Source of the DNA: Acidobacteriota bacterium
GTDB lineage: Bacteria; Acidobacteriota; Thermoanaerobaculia; Multivoradales; Multivoraceae
Direction of reading: 5' to 3'
DNA: 64,000 bases
Assembly (NCBI GenBank): GCA_026707325.1
Contig: JAPOXA010000037.1
Location: 124,001-188,000, forward strand
The notes beneath the pieces are model-generated. The model saw nothing but the letters and a program-made list of their open reading frames with translations, was not told where the DNA came from and ran no database searches. Position numbers and translations under genes: made by a program. Below, in pieces: positions 33,932 to 41,928 of this stretch; the first letter of the stretch is position 1; every line of letters begins with the position of its first letter.

Positions 33932-34447
33932 ATGCGCGTCTTCCTCGTCGGCTTCATGGCGGCCGGCAAGAGCAGGATCGGCCGGCGGATGGCCCGGGAC
34001 CTGGGCTGGCCGTTTCTGGACCTCGACTCGGACATCGCCGAGCGCGAGGGCCAGCCGGTGGCCGACCTGATCGTCGAACGCGGCGAGAGCTGGTTCCGCG
34101 AACGCGAAACGGCGGCGCTCGAACGCTGCGCCGCAGTCGATCAGGCGGTGATCGCCACCGGCGGCGGCGTCTTCACCCTGGAACGGAACCGCCGCCTGAT
34201 CGCGGAGCTAGGCACCAGCGTCTGGCTCGACCCGCCGTGGGAGGCCCTCAGCCGCCGCGCCCAGCAGTCCCACAAGCGCCGCCCGCTGTTCGAGACGCCG
34301 GACCAGGCACGGGCGCTGTACGAGAGCCGGCTGGAGTCGTACCGCCAGGCGGACCTGAGGGTCCAGACCCGGGGGACGGAACGGAAGCGGGACGTGGCGG
34401 CCGAGGTGATCCGGCGGCTGGGGTTGGGGGGTGCGCGGGTCTTCTGA
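33932..34447 (+). CDS. aroK: shikimate kinase
   Basis: A 171-residue enzyme phosphorylating shikimate in aromatic amino acid synthesis. Visible are the P-loop GFMAAGKSRIGRRMA (about residues 7-21), the shikimate-binding DLDSDIAEREG (about 30-40), the FRERE segment and the ATGGGVF glycine loop (about 74-80). The last five residues, GARVF, and the TGA stop are encoded by an interspersed repeat (copy H), as in proS, so the native C terminus has been replaced or extended. Confidence 0.95.
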   Translation: MRVFLVGFMAAGKSRIGRRMARDLGWPFLDLDSDIAEREGQPVADLIVERGESWFRERETAALERCAAVDQAVIATGGGVFTLERNRRLIAELGTSVWLDPPWEALSRRAQQSHKRRPLFETPDQARALYESRLESYRQADLRVQTRGTERKRDVAAEVIRRLGLGGARVF

Positions 34448-34485
34448 CCCGCGGAAGACAAGGCGCCGGCCGCAGGCCGGCTCCG
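34430..34485 (+). repeat. interspersed palindromic repeat, copy H, providing the aroK stop codon
   Basis: GGTGC plus GCGGGTC-TTCT-GACCCGC, then GGCGCCGGCC-GCA-GGCCGGC. The TGA ending aroK (34445-34447) spans the last loop base and the first two bases of the 3' arm of the core hairpin. The second standard hairpin (GCCGCC/GGCGGC) is missing in this copy. Confidence 0.88.
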
Positions 34486-34491
34486 CTTTCG

Positions 34492-35415
34492 TCAGAGCGG
34501 GGTGTTGACGATCTCGTCGTAGGTCCGGCCCGCGCGGGCCATGGCGGTGACTTCCTCGAGGCGCCGGCTGGCGCGGGCCTCGTTCGCGCTCTCCCAGGTC
34601 GCGATGGCGCCGTCGCGGTCGCCGATCTGCAGCAGGAGAAGGCCTCGCACGAGCGCCGACTGCTCGTGACCGGGGTCGCTTCGGAGCGACCGGTCCAGGG
34701 CGTCGAGGGCGACCTGGGTCTGGCCCATCTGGAGGCGCACGATGCCGGAGACGAAGTGCGCGTCGGGGTCCTCGGGGGCGATCTCCAGCGCCTGCTGGGC
34801 GGTCTGGAAGGCGTCGAAGGCGCGTCCGCCCGTGAGCATCAGTTGCATCAGGGAGCGCATCGCGTCGAGGTCCGAGGGATCCGCCTCGATCTGTCGTTGC
34901 AGCTCCTCGGCTCGGGACGCGAGTTCGGGCGGGAGCGGTTGCTGGCCGCGGAAGTCCGTTTCGCCTCCGCCCTGCGCCATCTGTTGCTCGGCCTGTGGAT
35001 CGGGCCGGGCGTCGGTCTGCGCCCAGATGACCAGCGCGGCGACCAGGCCGACCACGCCGCCGCCGAGCAGGACGCCGGAGAGCAGGGGGTGCGCCTGGAC
35101 GAAGGCGCGGCCGGCCGGCGCCGCTTCCTGCCGCCTGGCGCGGCCTTGCGGGGCGATCCCGGCGATCGCCTCCTCAACCTCGTCGAGTTCCTTCAGCACC
35201 CGGGCCGTCGAAACCTGGAGCCGCTGGCGGTCGGCGGGTTCGAGCCCGGCCTGCTTCAGCCGGGCGACCAGGTCCTCGCGCCGGTTCACGAGGTCGGCGC
35301 GCTGCAACTCGAGCGCGGCCGCGCGCGCCGCGGCCTCCCGCGGCAGGAACGCGAAACCGACTCCCAGGCCGGCGAGGACGGCGGCGACGAGGGCGATCGT
35401 CGCGACGACAGTCAG
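34492..35415 (-). CDS. ccmI: cytochrome c biogenesis TPR protein CcmI/CycH-like
   Basis: About 307 residues. An N-terminal membrane helix (VVATIALVAAVLAGLGVGFAF) precedes a cytoplasmic helical region (about residues 25-90). A second membrane helix (PLLSGVLLGGGVVGLVAALVIW) and a C-terminal TPR domain (about 180-300, with FDAFQTAQQALEIAPEDPDA) follow. CcmI presents apocytochrome c to the CcmFH haem lyase. No ATG/GTG/TTG occurs near the first helix; CTG 35415, overlapping the ccmH stop as CTGA, fits exactly. The previous canonical start would add about 100 unrelated residues. Last gene of the ccm operon. Confidence 0.86.
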   Translation of the reverse strand: MTVVATIALVAAVLAGLGVGFAFLPREAAARAAALELQRADLVNRREDLVARLKQAGLEPADRQRLQVSTARVLKELDEVEEAIAGIAPQGRARRQEAAPAGRAFVQAHPLLSGVLLGGGVVGLVAALVIWAQTDARPDPQAEQQMAQGGGETDFRGQQPLPPELASRAEELQRQIEADPSDLDAMRSLMQLMLTGGRAFDAFQTAQQALEIAPEDPDAHFVSGIVRLQMGQTQVALDALDRSLRSDPGHEQSALVRGLLLLQIGDRDGAIATWESANEARASRRLEEVTAMARAGRTYDEIVNTPL

Positions 35416-35960
35416 GTCGCCGTCTCCTGCTCCACCTGCCGCAGGTAGGTGTCGAGGCTCTCGTCGGCGCTTCGCTGGCGCTGCCGCAGGCGCAGGGCGA
35501 CCAGCAGGCCGCCGAGCAGGACGATCGCGGCGGGGGCGGCCCAGACGATCAGGTTGAGCCCGCGCGCTCGCGGCTCGAGCAGCACGAACTCGCCGTAGCG
35601 CTGCTCGAAGTAGCCGACGACCTGCTCGCGGGTGTAGCCCTGGGAGAGCAGGGACCTCGCCTCCGCCCGCATCGCCTGGGCCGACGCGGCGCCGGAATCG
35701 GCGATGGAGAGGGCCTGGCACTTGGGGCAGCGGATGTCGGTCGCGACCTCGGCGACCGCGCGGTCGAGTTCCTCGCCGGAGAGGGGATGGCCGAGCGGGT
35801 CGCCCAACTCGTGGGACGTCTCGACGCCCAGCCCCGGCCGGAACTCGCCCTCGGCCGGGGGCAGAGCGACTCGGGGAGGCGTGTCGGTCTCCTGGGCCGA
35901 AGCCGACGCCGCGAGAGTCAACGCGGCCAGCAGCCCCAGGAGGGCGGTCGCGCGCCGCAT
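35412..35960 (-). CDS. ccmH: cytochrome c-type biogenesis protein CcmH
   Basis: A 182-residue protein with signal peptide (LLGLLAALTLAASASAQ). The conserved RCPKCQ motif (about residues 77-82) is the redox pair that reduces the apocytochrome CXXCH, followed by ADSGAASAQAMRAEARSLLSQG and YGEFVLLEP. A membrane helix lies at about residues 135-160 and the tail is cytoplasmic. It is the short, non-fused form, with CcmI encoded separately. Only one base separates it from ccmG. Confidence 0.94.
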   Translation of the reverse strand: MRRATALLGLLAALTLAASASAQETDTPPRVALPPAEGEFRPGLGVETSHELGDPLGHPLSGEELDRAVAEVATDIRCPKCQALSIADSGAASAQAMRAEARSLLSQGYTREQVVGYFEQRYGEFVLLEPRARGLNLIVWAAPAAIVLLGGLLVALRLRQRQRSADESLDTYLRQVEQETAT

Positions 35961-35961
35961 C

Positions 35962-36498
35962 TCAGCCTGTCGCCGCGGCGGGCTGCGCCAGCATGCGGTT
36001 TGCGACGCCCAGGAGCTGATCCGGCGATACCGCGCCGATCGCCTTGTCGACGATCACGCCGTCGCGGTCGATGAAGAAGGTCTCCGGCGGTCCGTAGACA
36101 CCGTAGGCGATCGCGACCCGGCCGCCTTCGTCGATCAGCGAGGGGCCCCAGCGTCCGTACTCGGCGGTGAACTGCGCGATCAGGTCGGGGTCGTCCTGGA
36201 AGATGACGCCGAGGAAGTGGATCTCCCCCTGCCAGCGCCTCGAGCCTTCGACGAGCAGAGGGTGCTCGGCCCAACAGGGCACGCAGTAGGTGGCCCAGAA
36301 GTTGACGATGACCGGCCGGCCGCGGAGTTCGGCCAGGTCGACGATGTTGCCGTCGAGGTCGGCGAGCCGGAAGTTGGGCGCCGGCTTGCCGACGAGCGGC
36401 GAATCGACGATCTGCGGGTCATGCCGGAAGGCGACCCCGAGCAACACGAGCAGCGGCAGCGAGATGCCGAGGCCCACGAGCAGGACCTTGCGGTTCAT
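35962..36498 (-). CDS. ccmG: periplasmic thioredoxin CcmG/DsbE
   Basis: A 178-residue membrane-tethered thioredoxin-like protein. The ATG at 36498 overlaps the ccmF stop (ATGA), which decides the start over a longer frame. The N-terminal helix (VLLVGLGISLPLLVLLG) is followed by a redoxin domain with FWATYCVPCWAE. The active site is YCVPC rather than the usual WCVPC. The YGVYGPPETFFIDRDG segment supplies the cis-proline region and acidic patch that characterise CcmG. It keeps apocytochrome thiols reduced. Confidence 0.94.
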   Translation of the reverse strand: MNRKVLLVGLGISLPLLVLLGVAFRHDPQIVDSPLVGKPAPNFRLADLDGNIVDLAELRGRPVIVNFWATYCVPCWAEHPLLVEGSRRWQGEIHFLGVIFQDDPDLIAQFTAEYGRWGPSLIDEGGRVAIAYGVYGPPETFFIDRDGVIVDKAIGAVSPDQLLGVANRMLAQPAAATG

Positions 36499-38495
36499 CG
36501 ACCTCCCCCTGCCGGCGAGGCGGCGAGGTCGGGAACGGCCCGCGGCGTCGTCGCCCGCCGTTCGGCGGCGGTCGGGATCAGGCACAGGGCGGTGCCCAAG
36601 ACCATGACGACGACGCCGATCCAGATCCACAGAACAAGCGGTGTCGTGATCGCCCGCAGCCCGATCGATCCGTCGCCGCCGACGTTCATCAGGGTCAGGT
36701 AGAGGTCATGCCCCGCGCTGGTGCGAACCGCGGGAGTGCCGATCGGTTCCCGCTGGTTCGGGTAGATGTTGAGCGACGGGTACAGCACGCCGCGGCTCCG
36801 GCCGTTGGTCATGACCTCGACCTCGGCCTGGTGGCGGATCAGGTGCGGCTCCTGGACACGCTCGGCGCCGCGGAAGGTCATCTCGTACCCGCCCAGCCTG
36901 AGGGTGTCGCCGGCGCGAAGTGTCGACTCGGCCTCCCGCTGGAACGTCGACGACACGGCGACCGCGACGAAGGTGATCAGGACGCCCAGGTGGACGACGT
37001 AGGCACCGAGCCTGTCCGGCGCCACCAGCAGGGCGGCCAGCGGCCCCTTGCCGCCCTCGCGCCGGGGCCGGGAGCGCACCGGCCGCAGGCCCTGGTCCGC
37101 CGTCACCCATAGTGCGAAGCCGGCGAAGGCGGAGACGAGGAGGACGGGCGCCGAGCGGGCGCCGAGCAGGAGCGCCACCACGAGGCCGACGGCGGCCGCG
37201 GGCAGCGGACGCAGCAGGGCGCGGCGGACCAGCTTCGGATCGCTGCCGCCCCAGGGCAGAGCCGGGCCGACGCCCATCAGCAGGAGCAGCGCCGCGAACA
37301 GCGGCACCGCCATGCGGTTGAAGTAGGGCTCGCCGACGCTGACCTTCACCCCGCGCAGCGACTCCGCGACGATCGGGTAGAGGGTGCCGACGAGCACCGT
37401 GAACGTCAGGCTGACGAAGAGCAGGTTGTTCAGCAGGAAGGCGCCTTCGCGGCTGACCAGGCGTTCGTTCGAGGGCTCGGAGACCAGGGTGTCGATCCGG
37501 AGCGCGAGCAGCACGACGACGGCGGCGGCGCACAGGCCGAGGAACCCCAGGAACACGGGGCCGATCGGACTCTGGGTGAACGAGTGGACCGAGTTCACGA
37601 CTCCCGAGCGGGTGAGGAAGGTGCCCAGGATGGTCAGGAGGAAGGTGATCATGATGAGGATCACGGTCCAGGCCTTGAGCGTTCCGCGGCGCTGTTGGAC
37701 GATCCCCGAGTGGAGCGCCGCGATGCCGGTCAGCCAGGGCAGGAAGGAGGCGTTCTCGACCGGGTCCCAGGCCCAGTACCCGCCCCAGCCGAGGACTTCG
37801 TACGACCACCAGCCGCCGAGCATGATGCCGGCGGTGAGGAAGGAGGTCGGTACCAGCAGCCAGCGCCGCATCGGCCGCAGCCAGGTGGCGCCCAACTGGC
37901 CGCGGAGCAGCGCCGCCACCGCCATGGCGAACGCCACCGACATGCCGACGTAGCCGAGGTAGAGCATCGGCGGGTGGACCGCCATCAGCAGGTGGTTCTG
38001 GAGCAGCGGGTTGGGCCCGGGGCCGTCGACCGGCACGGGCGGCGGGGTCGGCGCGAACGGATCGGCGACGCTGGCGATGAGGAAGGTGAAAAAGGCGCCG
38101 ATGCCGAGCAGGGTGGCCAGGGTGTAGGCGAGGTAGTCCTCGTGCCCGCGGCGCTGGAAGACGGCCGCGGCGGCGATGTAGAGGCCCAGGATCAGCCCCC
38201 AGAAGAGGATCGATCCCTCGAGCGACGACCACAGGGAGAAGATCGTGATGTGAAGCGGCGTCGCCGTGGACCCGACTTGGGCGACGTAGGAGACGGAGAA
38301 GTCGTGGCTGAGCAGCGCGTACCACATGACCGCGCTGGCCCCGACCATGGCGACGGCGAACAGCAGCGCCAGGCGCCTCGTGAGGCGGAGGCCGGCGGCC
38401 GATCGCCTGACGCCGGCGATGTAGCCGAAGGCCGTGCCGAAGCCGGCCGCGATCAGGCCCAGGAGGACGAACCCCTGGCCCAGGGCCGAGGTCAC
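36495..38495 (-). CDS. ccmF: cytochrome c haem lyase subunit CcmF
   Basis: A 666-residue polytopic protein. The GTG start overlaps the ccmE stop (GTGA). The tryptophan-rich haem-handling motif WGGYWAWDPVENASFLPWL lies at about residues 235-253, with flanking helices and conserved histidines (HPPMLYLGYVG). FLTRSGVVNSVHSF is also typical. The C-terminal periplasmic domain (about 515-620) precedes the last helix. CcmF with CcmH and CcmI attaches haem to apocytochrome c. Confidence 0.96.
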   Translation of the reverse strand: MTSALGQGFVLLGLIAAGFGTAFGYIAGVRRSAAGLRLTRRLALLFAVAMVGASAVMWYALLSHDFSVSYVAQVGSTATPLHITIFSLWSSLEGSILFWGLILGLYIAAAAVFQRRGHEDYLAYTLATLLGIGAFFTFLIASVADPFAPTPPPVPVDGPGPNPLLQNHLLMAVHPPMLYLGYVGMSVAFAMAVAALLRGQLGATWLRPMRRWLLVPTSFLTAGIMLGGWWSYEVLGWGGYWAWDPVENASFLPWLTGIAALHSGIVQQRRGTLKAWTVILIMITFLLTILGTFLTRSGVVNSVHSFTQSPIGPVFLGFLGLCAAAVVVLLALRIDTLVSEPSNERLVSREGAFLLNNLLFVSLTFTVLVGTLYPIVAESLRGVKVSVGEPYFNRMAVPLFAALLLLMGVGPALPWGGSDPKLVRRALLRPLPAAAVGLVVALLLGARSAPVLLVSAFAGFALWVTADQGLRPVRSRPRREGGKGPLAALLVAPDRLGAYVVHLGVLITFVAVAVSSTFQREAESTLRAGDTLRLGGYEMTFRGAERVQEPHLIRHQAEVEVMTNGRSRGVLYPSLNIYPNQREPIGTPAVRTSAGHDLYLTLMNVGGDGSIGLRAITTPLVLWIWIGVVVMVLGTALCLIPTAAERRATTPRAVPDLAASPAGGGR

Positions 38496-38983
38496 GTGTC
38501 GAACTGCATGGACTCGATCAACTCCTCCATGCTGCGCTGGTCTTCGACGTCGGGCGCCTGGTACTCGTTGTCGTGCTTGACCATGAGCCGCGCGGTCGTG
38601 AACTGGCCGTCGGCCTTCATCGTCCCCTCGAGCACGACGCCGATGCCCTCCCGGAACATCGCCGGGGGCACCGCCGTGGTCCTGACGTCGACCTGGGCCG
38701 CGCCGTCGGTGACGGTGAACTCGAGGGTCAGGCCGTCGTCGCTCCGGCTGACCGACCCCTCCTTGACCAGCCCGCCGAGCCGGATGCTGGCGCCGACGGC
38801 CTCGTCGCCGGCCTCGTGAAGCTCGGACGGGCTCCAGTAGTAGACGAGGTTCTCGCCGACATCGCCGAAGGCGAGCACGGAGAGCGCCACGGCCACGGCG
38901 CCGCCCGCGGCCAGCAGGAGAAGCCGCCGGGTCCTGCGAAGGGGTCCGGCGTCAGGGGCCGGCGTCGTGGGTTCCGTGCTCAT
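38492..38983 (-). CDS. ccmE: haem chaperone CcmE
   Basis: A 163-residue protein from ATG 38983, which overlaps the ccmD stop (ATGA). The membrane helix LLLLAAGGAVAVALSVLAF is followed by an OB-fold with the YYWSPSEL start, IRLGGLVKEGSV and FTVTDG. LMVKHDNEYQAP carries the histidine that binds haem covalently. It shuttles haem from the CcmABCD complex to CcmF. Confidence 0.95.
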   Translation of the reverse strand: MSTEPTTPAPDAGPLRRTRRLLLLAAGGAVAVALSVLAFGDVGENLVYYWSPSELHEAGDEAVGASIRLGGLVKEGSVSRSDDGLTLEFTVTDGAAQVDVRTTAVPPAMFREGIGVVLEGTMKADGQFTTARLMVKHDNEYQAPDVEDQRSMEELIESMQFDT

Positions 38984-39165
38984 TGTTCTGGTCTCGACTC
39001 TGGTCTCGTGGAACTCTGATCCTGGCCCTGGTCCTGTGGGGGCGCGTTCGCCGCCACCCGTCGCCGCCGGACGAACAGGCTGTAGACGTAGAAGAGAAGA
39101 GCGACGCCCGCCGATCCATAGGCGGCGATGACCCATCCCCAACCACCGACTATAACGCCGTCCAC
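38980..39165 (-). CDS. ccmD: haem exporter small subunit CcmD
   Basis: A 61-residue protein from GTG 39165 to TGA 38980-38982. One membrane helix (WVIAAYGSAGVALLFYVYSLF) is followed by RRRR and a Gln/Pro-rich tail, the CcmD pattern (VIAAYGxxxxxLxxYxxxxxRR). It stabilises the CcmC-CcmE interaction in other bacteria. Its stop overlaps ccmE (ATGA). Only 38 bases lie between it and ccmB, where ccmC would normally be. Confidence 0.86.
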   Translation of the reverse strand: MDGVIVGGWGWVIAAYGSAGVALLFYVYSLFVRRRRVAANAPPQDQGQDQSSTRPESRPEQ

Positions 39166-39203
39166 GCTCGTTTGGCTCCCTCTCCGGTCCCTGTGCGAAG
39201 GCC

Positions 39204-39884
39204 CTACTCTTCCATCGCGACCTTCGCCAGCACGCCTCCCAGCGCCCAGTAGATTACATCGAAGGCGGCCAGCAACAGGAGCCAGCTCGGCGCCTGGTCC
39301 ATCGGATCGCCGTGGAGCAGCAGCTCCGCGCTCTTGACCGACGCGATCAGCACCGGGATGACCAGGGGAAAGAGCAGCAGGGGCAGCAGGACATCCTGGC
39401 TCGCGGCCCGGCTGGTCATCGCCGCGTACAGCGTGCCCGGGGCGGCGAGGGCCGCGGCGGCGAGCAGCCAGACGGCGATCACGCCGAGGAAGCCTGCCGG
39501 ACCCGTATCGACGCTGTAGAAGATGATCGCGGAGGGCACGAGCACCGGCGCCAGCATGGCCAGGAAGACGAAGTTGCCCAGCGCCTTTGCGTAGAACAGC
39601 ACCGCCGGCTCCACCGGCAGCAGGAGCAGGCCTTCGAGGGAACGGTTCTCGCGCTCCACGCGGAAGGACTCGGAGAGGCCCAGGGTCGAGCTGAGCAGCA
39701 GGGCGAGGGTGAGGAAGCCGGGCGCCAGCGACGCCGCCATGTCGCCCTCGGTGTCGATCGCGAAGGAGAACAGCACCAGGGTGATGCCGCCGAACAGGAC
39801 GATCGAGAGGAAGCGGACCCGTCCCCGCCACTCGACCCGCAGGTCCTTCAGCAGCAGCACGAGCACCGGCCGGACCAGCTTCAC
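39204..39884 (-). CDS. ccmB: haem exporter membrane subunit CcmB
   Basis: A 226-residue protein with six hydrophobic segments. GTG start at 39884 overlapping the ccmA stop (GTGA). LLLKDLRVEWRGR at the front, ENRSLEGLLLLPVEPAVLFYAKALGNF (conserved cytoplasmic loop) and LLPLLLFPLVIPVLIAS are CcmB landmarks. It pairs with the CcmA ATPase to release haem-loaded CcmE. Confidence 0.93.
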   Translation of the reverse strand: MKLVRPVLVLLLKDLRVEWRGRVRFLSIVLFGGITLVLFSFAIDTEGDMAASLAPGFLTLALLLSSTLGLSESFRVERENRSLEGLLLLPVEPAVLFYAKALGNFVFLAMLAPVLVPSAIIFYSVDTGPAGFLGVIAVWLLAAAALAAPGTLYAAMTSRAASQDVLLPLLLFPLVIPVLIASVKSAELLLHGDPMDQAPSWLLLLAAFDVIYWALGGVLAKVAMEE

Positions 39885-40573
39885 TGTCCGAGCCTCCGGC
39901 GCCAGGCGGCGTCGAGCCCCGCGGCCTCGCCGTGCCAGGCGGCCTGACCCTGCTCGAGCAGAAGCGCCTGCCGGCACAGCCGGGAAGCCCGCTCGATCGC
40001 GTGGGAGGCGACGATCAGGGAGCCGCCGCCCTCCGCGAAGCGTTCGATCCAGCGCTCGACCAGGGTCTGACCCTCCGGATCGAGCGCCGCGAACGGTTCG
40101 TCGAGAAGCAGCAGCCGCGGGTTCTCGAGCCGGCAGCGGGCGAGGATCAGCCGCTTTCTCATGCCGGCGGAGAAGCCGCCCACCTGGCGATCGGCCGCGG
40201 CTTCGAGTCCGACCTCGTCGAGCAGGTCGGCGAGCCGCCCGCGGTTCGAGCCGGCGTCGCAGAGGTCGCTCCAGAGGCGCAGCGTCTCCATCGCGGTCAG
40301 CCGGTCGTAGAGATAGTCGTGGTGGGAAACCAGGGACAGTTCCCGGCGGGCGCCGGCGCGGTCCTCGAAGGGCCGCCTGCCGCCGACAGTCAGCTCGCCC
40401 TCCGTCGGCCGCCGAAGCCCCGCGATCAGTCGGAGCAGGGTCGTCTTGCCGGAACCGTTGGCGCCGGCGAGCAGCAGCCGCCCGCCTGCCTCGAAGTCGA
40501 GGTCGACGTGAGCCAGCGCCCAGTGAAGCCCGAACCGGATGCCCAGCCCGCGTGCGTGGATCAGGTTTGCCAA
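39881..40573 (-). CDS. ccmA: haem exporter ATP-binding subunit CcmA
   Basis: An ABC ATPase of about 230 residues. Walker A GANGSGKTTLLRL, the signature GGFSAGMRKRL, Walker B LLLLDEPFAALD and the switch histidine in VASHAIERA are intact. The TTG start at 40573 gives the expected family length; nothing canonical closer to the ATPase fold was found and no strong ribosome site is visible. It is the first gene of the ccm operon, divergent from the sigma-factor gene with about 140 bases between the starts. Confidence 0.93.
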   Translation of the reverse strand: MANLIHARGLGIRFGLHWALAHVDLDFEAGGRLLLAGANGSGKTTLLRLIAGLRRPTEGELTVGGRRPFEDRAGARRELSLVSHHDYLYDRLTAMETLRLWSDLCDAGSNRGRLADLLDEVGLEAAADRQVGGFSAGMRKRLILARCRLENPRLLLLDEPFAALDPEGQTLVERWIERFAEGGGSLIVASHAIERASRLCRQALLLEQGQAAWHGEAAGLDAAWRRRLGQ

Positions 40574-40711
40574 GGTCGACCCGGTTACTCTCTGTGGCGG
40601 TTCTGGGCGGCGGCCGCCCGCGCCGCGGGCGGAAAGGCTACAGCAGCCCGTGGTCGCCGGTCGGTGGGCCGGTTTGCGCCGCCGCGCAACAAACGGACGC
40701 CGGCAACGTAG

Positions 40712-41299
40712 GTGAAGGCTGTGGAGGCAACTCGGGCGACCGACGAAGAGTTGGTGGCTGCGATTCTGGAGGGCGATGCCGCCCTGTACACCGATCTCGT
40801 GGAGAGGTATCGGGGACGGCTGATCAACTACCTGAATCGCTTCCTCGGCAACGCCGAGGAGTCCGAGGAGCTTTCGCAGGAAGTGTTTCTGAGGGTCTAC
40901 CGGGCCCTCGACCGTTACAACCCCAAGTACCGGTTCTCGACATGGCTGTTTCGGGTGGCGAGGAACGCCGCGATCGACCTGATCCGGAAGCGGCGCCTGA
41001 AGCTGGTCCCGATGCAGCGGGTCGGTAGGGACGGGCAGGCTCGGGAGCGGGAGTTTGAGAGCGAGGAAAGGGACCCCTACCGGACGCTGCGGAACCTGGA
41101 GCGCCGCCACGCCATCGGCGCCGCGATCGACGGGCTCAGAGAGGAGTACCGCGAGTTGATCCAGTTGAGACACTTCGCCGAGATGACCTACGAAGAGATC
41201 GCGGAGTTCAAGGGCATGCCCCTGGGCACCGTCAAGAACAAGTTGTTTCGCGGCCGCCGGATGCTGAAGGCCCGGCTGGCCGACTACCTCACCGACTGA
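40712..41299 (+). CDS. ECF-type RNA polymerase sigma factor
   Basis: A 195-residue sigma-70 family protein with two conserved parts. Region 2 (about residues 22-85) contains YLNRFLGNAEESEELSQEVF and YRFSTWLFRVARNAAIDLIR. Region 4 (about 135-190) contains LREEYRELIQLRHFAEMTYEEIAE and GTVKNKLFRGRRML. GTG starts at 40712 or 40721 are both possible. The next gene encodes a zinc-finger anti-sigma factor, the standard partner, and a membrane protein follows, so the three likely form one regulated unit. The target promoters are unknown. Confidence 0.93.
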   Translation: MKAVEATRATDEELVAAILEGDAALYTDLVERYRGRLINYLNRFLGNAEESEELSQEVFLRVYRALDRYNPKYRFSTWLFRVARNAAIDLIRKRRLKLVPMQRVGRDGQAREREFESEERDPYRTLRNLERRHAIGAAIDGLREEYRELIQLRHFAEMTYEEIAEFKGMPLGTVKNKLFRGRRMLKARLADYLTD

Positions 41300-41321
41300 C
41301 GGACGGCGGGAGTTGACGGCG

Positions 41322-41897
41322 ATGACGAGTTCAGACAGGTCGGACGGGATGACTTCCTGTGCCCACGCCGAGTTGATCGACGCCTGGGTCGACGGCGCCG
41401 TCAGCGAAGCGGAGCGCCGGTCGGCGGAACAGCACATCGCCGAATGCGCGGCGTGCCGGGACGAGGCGCGGGAGCTCTCGGCGCTTCACGAGCTCCTGAC
41501 GGCGGAACGGCTCTCGCCCGAGCCGCTGGCGGTCGATCTCCACGCGCCCCGCACGCGCCGCCGTGCCGGCCGCCGTCGCGCCGCCGTGGCCGCTGCCGGC
41601 CTGGTCGCGGTGTTCGGCGGCGTTCTGGCGGTCCTCGCGCCGCTCGCGGCGGCGGCCGGCTCGGCCGCTTCCGCGGCGGCGACCCTGTTCGACTTCACGG
41701 TCACCCTCGGCATGCTCGGCGCCGGCCTGCTCGATGCCTCCTGGCGCGGCCTCAACGTGGCGATGTCCTCGGCCCCGGAGCCGGCGACGCCGGCCCTGCT
41801 GTTCGGTGGGGCGGCGGTCCTTGGCTTGACCGGCCTCCTGTTCTCGCTGCTCCGGCGGGGTGCGAAGGCTTCGGCGCGGCAACGATCCCGGCGCTGA
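41322..41897 (+). CDS. zinc-finger (zf-HC2) transmembrane anti-sigma factor
   Basis: A 191-residue protein from ATG 41322, with GGGAG upstream. The N-terminal zinc-finger domain has the H-x3-C-x2-C signature in QHIAECAACRDE (about residues 37-48). Three hydrophobic stretches follow (about 80-105, 115-135 and 155-180), so it is membrane-bound. It should sequester the sigma factor encoded 22 bases upstream until a signal acts on the membrane part. Confidence 0.9.
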   Translation: MTSSDRSDGMTSCAHAELIDAWVDGAVSEAERRSAEQHIAECAACRDEARELSALHELLTAERLSPEPLAVDLHAPRTRRRAGRRRAAVAAAGLVAVFGGVLAVLAPLAAAAGSAASAAATLFDFTVTLGMLGAGLLDASWRGLNVAMSSAPEPATPALLFGGAAVLGLTGLLFSLLRRGAKASARQRSRR

Positions 41898-41928
41898 CCG
41901 CGGCCGCGACGGCTACGATGGCCGGCGC

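Noticed and set aside
39166..39203. ccmC hidden between ccmB and ccmD
   Set aside because: Only 38 bases are available, while CcmC needs over 200 codons.
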